Position numbers and translations under genes: made by a program
Shown: positions 1 to 6,072 of the stretch, piece by piece
Layout of the letters: each line of letters starts with the position of its first letter
How positions within the stretch are numbered: the first letter of the stretch is position 1
The notes under the pieces: generated by a model
Seen by the model: the letters and a program-made list of their open reading frames with translations, nothing else
Told to the model about the DNA's origin: nothing
The model's database searches: none
Source: Globobulimina sp.
Taxonomy: Eukaryota; Foraminifera; Rotaliida
Direction of reading: 5' to 3'
NCBI GenBank assembly: GCA_003354225.1
Contig: PIVH01000360.1
Coordinates: forward strand, 1-6,114
Length of the DNA: 6,114 nucleotides

Positions 1-1051
1 CGGTATTGTATGCATTGAACAGATCGTTCTTGCTTGGAAGAGTATTGCGTGTCAGCGCACTGTAGCGTGTCACTGACCAGAACAGTTCCACCCCTTCAGG
101 TTTATAGGGGAAGACAAATACTTCAGACTTATCCCCGTTTAAAATTTCGTCATTGCAATTTGTGAAGTAGGGTGCGTAATAGGCATGATGAATGGGAAAA
201 CCAAGATGACCTACCATAGCGGCTGCACGATATTCAGGGTCATTGCTGTAAGGCTCTTGACTGTCAATTGGACCAAACATGCCGGCATTGCCGGTTGCAG
301 CGAACTTAGGTGCAATGACACCTATATAGTTACTAACCCGTTTATAATCCTCTTTACTAAAATCTTTTGCTGAGGCGAGAATCTCCTTATTCTGAGGATA
401 AACATCCTGTGTTTCAATTGTGTGGGATATTGGGTTTTCAATGGTCATCTCTTTGCTTATTCCTGTAAGTATAATTTTATCCTGAAGAGGATAAACTTTT
501 TCCAAATCCTCGGGCGTTCTAACCTGAATACGAATGAAGAGATGCGGGTAATCCCCCGGGCTTTCAATCACTGTTACATTTTCAGGCACTGCCATATCTT
601 TTCCTTTGCGTACCAAGGCATACTTCCCAACAGGATGAATCTCATCATATATCGTATAATGTTCCTGGTCGGTAATATGAATGGAATAATATCTTCCGTC
701 TGTTACTTCAGGCATCTCAACAATTACAGGTCCTTCAGATAGATCAAGAACTGCTTTTGTGTAAATATGATCCAGTGCAGGCGTAACTACAGGGTCTGTC
801 CCCTCAGTTGGTAATTCTGTGGTATGAAGCAGCTTGTTTGTTCCTCCTGCCTGTTTTGCCGTTGTAACCATATAAACCGCGTGATGATAAACTTTAAATG
901 CCATCAGGTCAGCATCACTGGGCCGCTCTGGAGTGGTAACAACCTCTTTTGTCGCTTGAGCATCGGCTGCTACTTTGTCAGTTTGTGTGCTACAAGCCAT
1001 GAACCCTAAAGCCATTACAATGATAATTGTAATTCTGACTAGCGTTTTCAT
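1..1051 (-). CDS. DUF1254/DUF1214-domain protein, probable lipoprotein (3' part beyond the window)
   Basis: The frame is open for 350 codons from ATG at 1051 to the window edge, so the C-terminus is missing. The start is fixed by a Shine-Dalgarno site just upstream. Residues 1-20 form a signal peptide: basic start (KTLVR), hydrophobic core, then GFMAC. Cys20 could be a lipidation site, but the lipobox is loose. Residues about 75-200 match the DUF1254 pattern, with VLDLSEGPVIVEMPE, DGRYYSIHITD and later VGKYALV. Around 270-290 come DPEYRAAAMVGHLGFP and HHAYY. Residues about 308-350 (VFVFPYKPEG, LFWSVTRYSALT) resemble the start of DUF1214. Family members are usually above 400 residues. The family is bacterial, exported and without an established biochemical role. 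The gene lies about 145 bases downstream of the HlyIII remnant on the same strand. Codon use is richer in G and C than in the genes to the right. Confidence 0.85.
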   Translation of the reverse strand, partial: MKTLVRITIIIVMALGFMACSTQTDKVAADAQATKEVVTTPERPSDADLMAFKVYHHAVYMVTTAKQAGGTNKLLHTTELPTEGTDPVVTPALDHIYTKAVLDLSEGPVIVEMPEVTDGRYYSIHITDQEHYTIYDEIHPVGKYALVRKGKDMAVPENVTVIESPGDYPHLFIRIQVRTPEDLEKVYPLQDKIILTGISKEMTIENPISHTIETQDVYPQNKEILASAKDFSKEDYKRVSNYIGVIAPKFAATGNAGMFGPIDSQEPYSNDPEYRAAAMVGHLGFPIHHAYYAPYFTNCNDEILNGDKSEVFVFPYKPEGVELFWSVTRYSALTRNTLPSKNDLFNAYNT

Positions 1052-1195
1052 TCTATCTCCTTTTTTGAAACTCTTAAAAAATAAAGCTAGGGCAACTTAC
1101 CAGTGTGTTTAGTGATTTGACCGCCCTTGTCGTTAAATTACCTTAATAGTTATATTAACTTTCCGGGTCCAATATTTCCAATTGGTTAAGCTGGG
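1052..1195 (-). other. intergenic gap between HlyIII remnant and DUF1254 gene
   Basis: These 144 bases hold the Shine-Dalgarno site at the low-coordinate end. I found no convincing -35/-10 pair and no GC-rich hairpin followed by a T run, so neither a promoter nor a terminator is called. A short CCAAT/ATTGG inverted repeat near 1169-1185 is too weak to name. Confidence 0.5.
1056..1062 (-). promoter_or_regulatory. Shine-Dalgarno site of the DUF1254 gene
   Basis: On the minus strand the sequence reads AAAAAAGGAGATAGAATG. The AAGGAGA core ends four bases before the ATG at 1051. This is a near-ideal bacterial ribosome binding site. It decides the start codon and supports a bacterial origin for the left end. 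No comparable site precedes the genes to the right of 1500. Confidence 0.85.
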
Positions 1196-1498
1196 TTATC
1201 CTCTTGGCAAAACATAAAAGAACACCGATACAAAATGACAAACACTACCGATCAAAACAAGAATATGGAAGATGGCGTGATTGAACTTTATTTTTTTAAT
1301 GCTGTATAGGATTGCGCCAGTTGTATAAGCCATTCCACCTGCAACAAGCCAAAGTAAACCCTCTAAAGATAAATTATTAATCACTGGCTTTATGGCGAAA
1401 ACGATTATCCAACCCATAAACACATACATGAGTGTCGAAATTAAATTATACTTTCCAGTAAAAAACAGTTTCAAGAATAGCAGACCTGAAATTGACAC
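1196..1498 (-). pseudogene. hemolysin III (HlyIII/PAQR) membrane protein, C-terminal half only
   Basis: About 98 residues match the second half of HlyIII family proteins, which usually run to about 210-220. Visible in order: LKLFFTGKY, the helix STLMYVFMGWIIVFAIKP, LLWLVAGGMAYTTGAILY, then KFNHAIFHILVLIGSVCHF and a C-terminus ending FYVLP. The NHAIFH pair of histidines is the C-terminal part of the metal site conserved in PAQR proteins. The N-terminal helices, including the other metal-binding histidine, are absent. The first usable codon is GTG at 1498, but an in-frame TAA lies at 1505-1507. Family similarity stops at about ISGLL, in the same place where the DNA turns strongly AT-rich. The C-terminus is normal (TAA at 1196-1198). 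Despite the name, the family consists of seven-helix integral membrane proteins; hemolytic activity is poorly supported for most members. The fragment is probably non-functional. Confidence 0.8.
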
Positions 1499-1510
1499 TA
1501 TGCTTTATAA
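1490..1510. other. junction between bacterial-type and eukaryotic-type DNA
   Basis: HlyIII similarity ends abruptly at about 1490-1498. It is followed within ten bases by an in-frame stop and then by about 80 bases of almost pure A/T sequence. All recognisable bacterial features lie to the left, and all eukaryotic features (intron, Kozak contexts, AATAAA) lie to the right. No insertion-sequence ends, integrase or obvious target duplication is visible. The exact base of the join cannot be set without the intact bacterial homologue. Confidence 0.65.
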
Positions 1511-1560
1511 AGTAATATAATTATAAGATTGTTGATTAATATTTTTATAACTTTAATATT

Positions 1561-1577
1561 TTTATTATGTATTTATT
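1561..1577 (-). terminator. two candidate poly(A) signals for the SPRY-like gene
   Basis: On the minus strand AATAAA occurs at 1572-1577 and again at 1561-1566, about 118 and 130 bases beyond the stop codon at 1695. Both lie in an A/T-rich stretch typical of eukaryotic 3' ends. In DNA this rich in A/T an AATAAA can arise by chance, so the position after a stop codon is the main support. Confidence 0.4.
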
Positions 1578-1608
1578 GTGTACAATATTTCGAGTCGTCT
1601 CCGTGAAA

Positions 1609-1683
1609 ACATGTTTGCAAATAATGTTTCTACCACTTTGCGAATGTCGTTACCGGTTCTCAGAAACAATAATAATCTGTCAG
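1609..1683 (+). repeat. eroded inverted copy of the SPRY-like gene's 5' end
   Basis: Three blocks occur in the same order in the forward strand here and in the minus strand at 2614-2520. They are ACATGT followed by a CAAAT/TTCTA stretch (1609-1632 against about 2614-2590), an exact 15-base block CACTTTGCGAATGTC (1634-1648 against 2554-2540), and CAATAAT with TCTG and CAG (1667-1683 against 2536-2520). The spacers differ: about 37 bases are missing before the second block and about 15 are gained after it. Shared order suggests an old inverted duplication rather than a single chance match. A short ATG frame (MFLPLCECRY) reads through it, with LCEC matching LCEC in the gene's N-terminus. Confidence 0.4.
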
Positions 1684-1694
1684 GAACAATTCAG

Positions 1695-2612
1695 CTAGTT
1701 TAATATTTGAAGATCAAAACAAGGATCAAACATTGTTATACTAAGTATTTTTGGACTTCTGAATGGTGGTATTTTCAATTTATCCGATATTGGAGCTTCA
1801 TTCACTGCAAATCTCAATTCTCCGTCAGCAAGAACATGACTATCACTTTTTGTATATAGCAATGATATAATATCACCAAAATCGGCATACATTGATGATT
1901 CCTCACCATTCACAGTCATTTGATAACACTGTAACTGTTCACATCTTTGTTTTGCAATACCAATCTTAAACAATTTGCATTCATAACCTTGTTCACAGTG
2001 CGTCCTTTTCATTATTTTTACTCTCCATAATTTGCGAATAACTTTGTTAGTTAACTTATATTTTCCATACGCATTCACTCGATAACAACTATTCCCATTC
2101 CATGATAGATTTGTGTCGTTATCACTTAATAAGAAGCTGCATTTATATTGTTTAGACATTAAATCTGCATCAAACATATCAATGTCTTCCATATTTCTTA
2201 AATCATAACAAAATGCAATGCATAGTTTAACGACATCCAATGGCGCATTTTCAAAAGCATTAATAAAACCGTATAATAATAATATTGCATTTTCTTCATT
2301 GGAATTGAAATTGCAACACGCTCTCAGAAATTTGTTGTTTTCTTTCAGTTGCTCTTTCAATAAAAAATCATCCAATGATATTTTTGGTGTTAATCTTTCA
2401 TAACAAACCTTTGAAATTATTTTATATTAACTTAGATGTGGATTTTTCTTGTAACAAATCAACAAAACTTTACATTTGGCTTGAAATTGATTTGTATCGT
2501 TCAGTGTGCCACATGAGCACTGCAGACTAATTATTGCGGGACATTCGCAAAGTGCACTGATAGGATACAATATTTTCTTAGAGTCATTTGTTAGAATCAT
2601 TTGAGAAGACAT
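1695..2612 (-). CDS. SPRY/B30.2-like protein with cysteine-rich N-terminus, frame interrupted once
   Basis: A single minus-strand frame runs from ATG at 2612 to TAG at 1695-1697, broken only by TAA at 2427-2429. The part after the break has no ATG until 2192, inside the conserved region, so the true start should lie upstream; 2612 is the best candidate. N-terminal exon: about 60 codons with LCECP, CSCG and KCK, a possible metal-binding cluster. After the break (about 240 codons), a helical segment LLYGFINAF..PLDVVKLCIAFCYDL is followed by a beta-rich region: LSWNG, WRVKI, FKIGIA, FGDIISLLYT, GELRFAVNE and LSITMFDPCFDLQIL. This order resembles SPRY domains (W-x-V, GxxxGD-V, F-x-x-N-G, a final hydrophobic strand). 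Related helix-plus-SPRY proteins are, as I recall, numerous in some protists such as Reticulomyxa. SPRY domains usually bind proteins; the ligand is unknown. It is divergent from the S1 gene, with 232 bases between starts. Domain call is from pattern only; the exon structure is unproven. Confidence 0.5.
2409..2468 (-). other. candidate short intron covering the in-frame TAA
   Basis: Removing 60 bases from GTTTTG (2468) to TTTCAAAG (2409) joins codon 48 of the upstream frame to GTT TGT TAT in phase 0. It gives a 285-residue protein and removes the TAA at 2427-2429. The donor is poor beside the GTATGT of the neighbouring gene, and the acceptor lacks a pyrimidine before AG. An alternative of 69 bases (GTTGAT at 2463 to GAAAG at 2395, phase 2) also keeps the frame. 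The data do not choose between these, a real stop, or a disabled gene. Confidence 0.3.
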
Positions 2613-2844
2613 GTGCTGTCATACCATATTTGTGATATTTGTTCAGATTGATGCTTCCATTTGCTATATAGATGGGAATTATTTTGCGTTATGATACAAC
2701 ATTTTTTTAATGTTACATACCATGCGGTGCATCGCCATATATAACCGCAATTATATTTGTTTCGCTTGCGTCGGAACATGGTATAAGACATTGGTATTAA
2801 AGTTAGTGAAAAAAACGTTTTTTATTAAAAAGGTAATTTTAATC
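2613..2844. promoter_or_regulatory. divergent intergenic region, presumed shared promoter
   Basis: These 232 bases separate the ATG of the leftward SPRY-like gene from that of the rightward S1/winged-helix gene. No protein is convincing in either direction. A plus-strand frame is open from 2710 in phase with the S1 gene, with ATG at 2710 and 2722; the latter has A at -3. A longer N-terminus starting there is therefore possible. T- and A-runs near 2700-2708 and 2810-2830 are present. No TATA box or operator can be assigned with confidence. Confidence 0.35.
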
Positions 2845-4528
2845 ATGTCACGTTTAGGAGGTTGTCTCCTCCACAAAACCATATCGAAATGGACTACCAA
2901 TTCATTCTCAAATTATCCATCAACCCAATGCTATCTTATTATAAATCGCTATATTAATTCAGATACATTATTCAATGAAATAAACGCTTCATTTGAAAAA
3001 TTAAAAGAAAATAAACAATCACAAACTAAGTCATTCAAAAATGCGCAATCTGCAAACAAACACAAACCCAAACAATCAAAACCAAAGAAACATAAACCAC
3101 CAAACAAATTAATTCATAAATCCGTATCACCAACGAATACCAACAATAAATCACTAGCACTCAAACAATATAATAATGATTATTTATCACAGATTATGCC
3201 AACAAATAAGTCCATATTTAATAAATACGGTATGTTCGTGTAATGTGTCTGAAAATTCTTGATTTTTCCAATATTTATCACATTAAAATTCCAAAAAACA
3301 CACACAAAAATATTTAGAAGCTATAGCACATTCTTTGCAAAGAGACAATAAACAACAAAAAGAATTAATAAAATCAAGCAAAAAGAAAGAAAATATTGAC
3401 AAATATATAAGGAAACAAATGGCGGAAAAAGAGCAACATAAAAAACAAAAATTTCAAGATCCGATATTTGCCGAATTGGACCATTATGACATAAGTTTAC
3501 CAGAGCTAATATCCACAGAAAACATCATAAAAACAAAGCCACCCAAACCCGAAAACACTTTAATAAAATATGACGAATCTGAACTAACATTGAATGACGA
3601 AATTGCAACCAATCAATATGATGCATACAATGAAATGTTTAATGGATTGGTTGCAATAAATGATCAAAATAAAAAAATGAATGAAAAAGAATTAATGAAA
3701 TCTATCGATTGGACGCGATTAGAAAATTACGTAGAACTGAATGGTTGGAATAACTTTGCGGAGTTTTTGAATGAGACTGAGAACGAAAACGAAATCCAAA
3801 AATACAAAATCCCATCGTTTTTATCCGAAAGCCCTAAAATGCGAAAAACACGCGATCGCCCAAAGGCGAAGATACTCGGAAATGAGGAAAATGCGTTTAA
3901 ATTATATAAAATCAATGAAAAAGTAAGCATCGAAGCATGCAAATTTTTGAGAAACGGAAATGTGGCGTTATTGGTTAATGATAAACATTATGGATTCATA
4001 AAGAAGCACAATTTACCGATTGACATAAAAATCGGTGAGTATCACAGTGGATATGTGTACGATATAAATTACTTTGGAAAAATCGAAGTGATTATGGAGA
4101 AGCCCAGTTTTTGGAGCCGAATGAGTGAATGTCAACGGCGGATAATTGATATATTGAAGTATTGTAATGGGAGCATCGAAATCAGTGACAAATCGGATGC
4201 GGAACTTATTCGACAAATGTTTGAAATGAGTAAGAAAAATTTTAAAAGAGCACTGGGAATGCTATTGAAAAATGGTGTGGTTGAGATATTTAATGAAAGT
4301 GATGCTGATATACCGTCAAAAATTATATTGAATAGAAATAAAATTGATTTGAAAGGGTATGATGTTGGCAAAGAAATCGAGGAACGAATGTGGAAAAGTA
4401 AACCGATTTGGGAATATGGTGTAAGTGCGCCACCATTTGCGGATGTATTGCCGGATGAAATGAAAGAGAGAAAGAAGAAAGAAAGTGAAATATATCAACG
4501 CAAATTTACTGTCAGGAAGAAAGCTTGA
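2845..4528 (+). CDS. two-exon S1 plus winged-helix protein, CvfB/YitL-like, with possible organelle presequence
   Basis: Exons 2845-3229 and 3318-4528 join in phase 1 to give 531 residues; both frames match across the splice (..FNKY-E-AIAHSLQRDN..). Residues 1-36 (MSRLGGCLLHKTISKW onward) are basic, rich in S/T and free of acid residues, as in mitochondrial presequences. Residues about 50-125 form a low-complexity K/Q/N/S/P linker; about 135-165 are highly charged and probably helical. Residues about 321-392 form an S1-like OB fold, ending GYVYDINYFGKIEVIMEKP. Residues about 397-468 match the winged helix of bacterial CvfB: RRIIDILKYCNGSIEISDKS, then FEMSKKNFKRALGMLLKNG. The tail ends KERKKKESEIYQRK. 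CvfB proteins bind RNA and affect gene expression in Firmicutes, so an organelle RNA-binding role is inferred. Bacterial members have three S1 domains; only the last S1 and the winged helix are recognisable here. ATG at 2845 has A at -3; ATG at 2722 is the alternative. Confidence 0.75.
3230..3317 (+). other. spliceosomal intron (88 bases, phase 1)
   Basis: The donor is GTATGT directly after AAATACG, and the acceptor is ATATTTAG before AAGCT. Both frames close inside it: exon 1's at TAA 3241-3243 and exon 2's, read backwards, at TAA 3284-3286. Excision restores one frame of 532 codons including the stop. The donor fits the common eukaryotic consensus. A T-rich stretch (TTGATTTTTCC, 3260-3270) may mark the branch region. 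The length and A/T content suit a small protist intron. Confidence 0.8.
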
Positions 4529-4624
4529 GCTGTCTAGTCAAGATAACTAAAAAACATTTCATTTTGCATCATGTCACTATAACCTCACAATTCACAAATG
4601 TATTATTATAAAACACATTATATA
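4529..4624. other. short convergent gap between two gene ends
   Basis: Only 96 bases separate the TGA of the S1/winged-helix gene from the TAA of the TraB-like gene on the other strand. No AATAAA is present on either strand, so each transcript probably uses a variant signal or ends inside the other gene. Overlapping 3' ends are likely. Spacing this tight points to a compact genome. Confidence 0.5.
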
Positions 4625-5848
4625 TTACAGTTCACACATGATCAGGTCACTGAGGTCAGACATCTCAGAGTTTATTCGTTTTTTGGCGATTTCGTACATA
4701 TCATTCATATGAGCCAAGCCAATTACAGTTACGACTAATTTATCTTTTCTGTGCTGTCCTTGACTCGTTGCAGCTTTTAATGTATTTTGAACCAACATTC
4801 CATCTCTTTTTGTTTTAACATCGGAGTTTCTAAATATTCGCGCCAAGCACGGTAATATACATCCAATCAATGATAATATTTTATTCATTTTATGCATACC
4901 ATTTTTTGCTTTACTTTTTTCAGTACATATTTGCACCAAAACTTTAACCAATACCTTCCACGCAAACCAACAAATTGCAGAAATTACGACTTTACCTAAT
5001 AAGAGAAGATAAGATTGATTATAAATACATGTCGAAAGATGAAAAACTACATTTATAAATGCGCAGATTAAAGGTATAAAATATCCACAAATCATACAAA
5101 TATTTAATAATATCCTTAGCCAAAATGGTGTTGCCTTTTCAATGGATTTAATAGTTTTTCTTATATCTTGATCGCCGTAAATTACCTGACATGGAGTTGA
5201 TAAATCCCATGCCGTTAACGCTGACATTTTAAATTCGTTTCCAGGAAAACAAAAGAAGCCCATACACCTTGTACCGATGCGTGCAAATAATGTAATTGGA
5301 TCAAAATATGTTTTAAATTTAAATAAATCTTTAACTAATTGTATTTGATTAAATTCTGCTGAATTTTCAAACAAATGTTTCGCTCTTTTTTCATCCAATT
5401 CTAATACAACAGCGTCGGGCTTAATTAATGCGATTATTTCAGAGGACTGAATGGCAGATGTTTGCGATAAATGGCATGTTCCAATTAATACTATATTGTA
5501 ATTTTGAGCGGATAAAATTCTGGTTGTATTTGGAAATATTTCATGTATAAATTGTATGGCTGCCTTATCCTCCGAATGCTCCATTTTTCTTTTTAAAGAA
5601 CGCAATTTGTTTTTCAATTCATTTTCGATTTTGTATAAGTTGAATTTTAGTATAATGAATGCAAGAAAATACGCGAGTGCGTAGTACAAAATCTTTGTTT
5701 GAAACTCTTTATCAACCAATTTGCCAAAATGTGTTTTTGAAAAACTGGTGTTTTCGGGGTAGAACTCCTGAATCGTCAGATCTATCACGAGACATATTGG
5801 CAACCAATTAATCCATTTCGACACTATTTTGTTGAAAATATCCCCCAT
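4625..5848 (-). CDS. TraB/PrgY family membrane protein
   Basis: This is an uninterrupted frame of 407 residues. ATG at 5848 sits in AAAACCATGG, a strong Kozak match. The TraB/PrgY domain is clear: VLIGTCHLSQTSA (first GxxH, 123-126), KPDAVVLELDEKRA (145-156, conserved E and R), VIYGDQDIRKTIK (223-234), KRDGML (347-352) and VTVIGLAHM (373-381, second GxxH, 377-380). The two GxxH motifs and the ELD glutamate are the residues proposed as the metal site linking this family to the TIKI and EreA proteins. An N-terminal membrane helix spans about 53-69. Two or three more lie at 245-305, between the GDQDI and KRD motifs, followed by a basic segment at 310-340. Bacterial PrgY/TraB act in pheromone shutdown in enterococci; eukaryotic TRABD proteins are linked to mitochondria or endoplasmic reticulum contacts. 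Which membrane applies here is not shown by the sequence. The extra N-terminal helix suggests membrane anchoring. Confidence 0.85.
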   Translation of the reverse strand: MGDIFNKIVSKWINWLPICLVIDLTIQEFYPENTSFSKTHFGKLVDKEFQTKILYYALAYFLAFIILKFNLYKIENELKNKLRSLKRKMEHSEDKAAIQFIHEIFPNTTRILSAQNYNIVLIGTCHLSQTSAIQSSEIIALIKPDAVVLELDEKRAKHLFENSAEFNQIQLVKDLFKFKTYFDPITLFARIGTRCMGFFCFPGNEFKMSALTAWDLSTPCQVIYGDQDIRKTIKSIEKATPFWLRILLNICMICGYFIPLICAFINVVFHLSTCIYNQSYLLLLGKVVISAICWFAWKVLVKVLVQICTEKSKAKNGMHKMNKILSLIGCILPCLARIFRNSDVKTKRDGMLVQNTLKAATSQGQHRKDKLVVTVIGLAHMNDMYEIAKKRINSEMSDLSDLIMCEL

Positions 5849-6003
5849 GGTTTTGGATTTTTATTGCTTGCCGTTTAATTGGAAATTGTGCAACTTTTAT
5901 AAATTTATAATTTTGGTTACAAAAAAGTTCATATTTTCATAATCGCTGCATGCATAATCGATCATTTGTGACTTTATTTCATAATCCAACAAATGAAAAG
6001 ATT
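5849..6003. promoter_or_regulatory. upstream region of the TraB-like gene
   Basis: These 155 bases of A/T-rich, non-coding sequence lie upstream of the TraB-like start. On the minus strand TATAAATTTATAAAAG (5896-5911) is a TATA-like stretch about 50-60 bases before the ATG. GCATGCAT at 5948-5953 and ATCGAT at 5957-5962 are short palindromes with no assigned role. It also holds the presumed 3' flank of the possible exon at 6004-6072. Confidence 0.3.
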
Positions 6004-6072
6004 TTAAATTGATATGAGAGCAGAGTCCAATTCCTCATCAGAATGGTAGTCATCAATACGAATAAGCATAGG
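6004..6072 (-). CDS. possible terminal exon of a gene entering from the right
   Basis: On the minus strand TTATTATTCCTAG reads as a good 3' splice acceptor, with CTAAAAT about 30 bases upstream as a possible branch site. After it, 22 codons run to TAA at 6004-6006: PMLIRIDDYHSDEELDSALI and two more. The acidic, hydrophilic composition looks coding, and the reading frame starts in phase 0. The stretch is short enough to be chance in A/T-rich DNA. The rest of the gene would lie beyond 6114. No family is recognised. Confidence 0.25.
   Translation of the reverse strand, partial: PMLIRIDDYHSDEELDSALISI

Noticed and set aside
185-1009. Three plus-strand frames of 61-106 codons (185-373, 422-742, 824-1009)
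   Set aside because: They lie opposite the DUF1254/DUF1214 frame, which has family motifs and a ribosome binding site. Their translations show no family pattern.
1196-1498. HlyIII remnant as an active hemolysin
   Set aside because: Only the C-terminal half is present and the family is better described as PAQR-type membrane proteins. No toxic role can be supported.
2218-2403. Plus-strand 61-codon frame inside the SPRY-like gene
   Set aside because: It is opposite the SPRY-like coding region and has no motif.
2427-2429. A variant genetic code in which TAA is read as an amino acid
   Set aside because: The TraB-like gene ends in TAA at a natural C-terminus, and the two long genes contain no internal in-frame stops. 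A single TAA is better explained by a short intron or a gene defect.
2597-2791. Minus-strand 64-codon frame overlapping the SPRY-like start
   Set aside because: It covers the divergent promoter region, has no recognisable motif, and overlaps the better-supported start at 2612 in another frame.
3727-4498. Four minus-strand frames of 60-79 codons opposite exon 2
   Set aside because: They are shadows of the S1/winged-helix coding sequence, whose domain motifs are on the plus strand.
3335-4528. Reading exon 2 as a separate gene starting at TTG 3335
   Set aside because: A TTG start is not expected in eukaryotic nuclear DNA. The 88-base intron with GTATGT and TTTAG restores a frame with an ATG start upstream.
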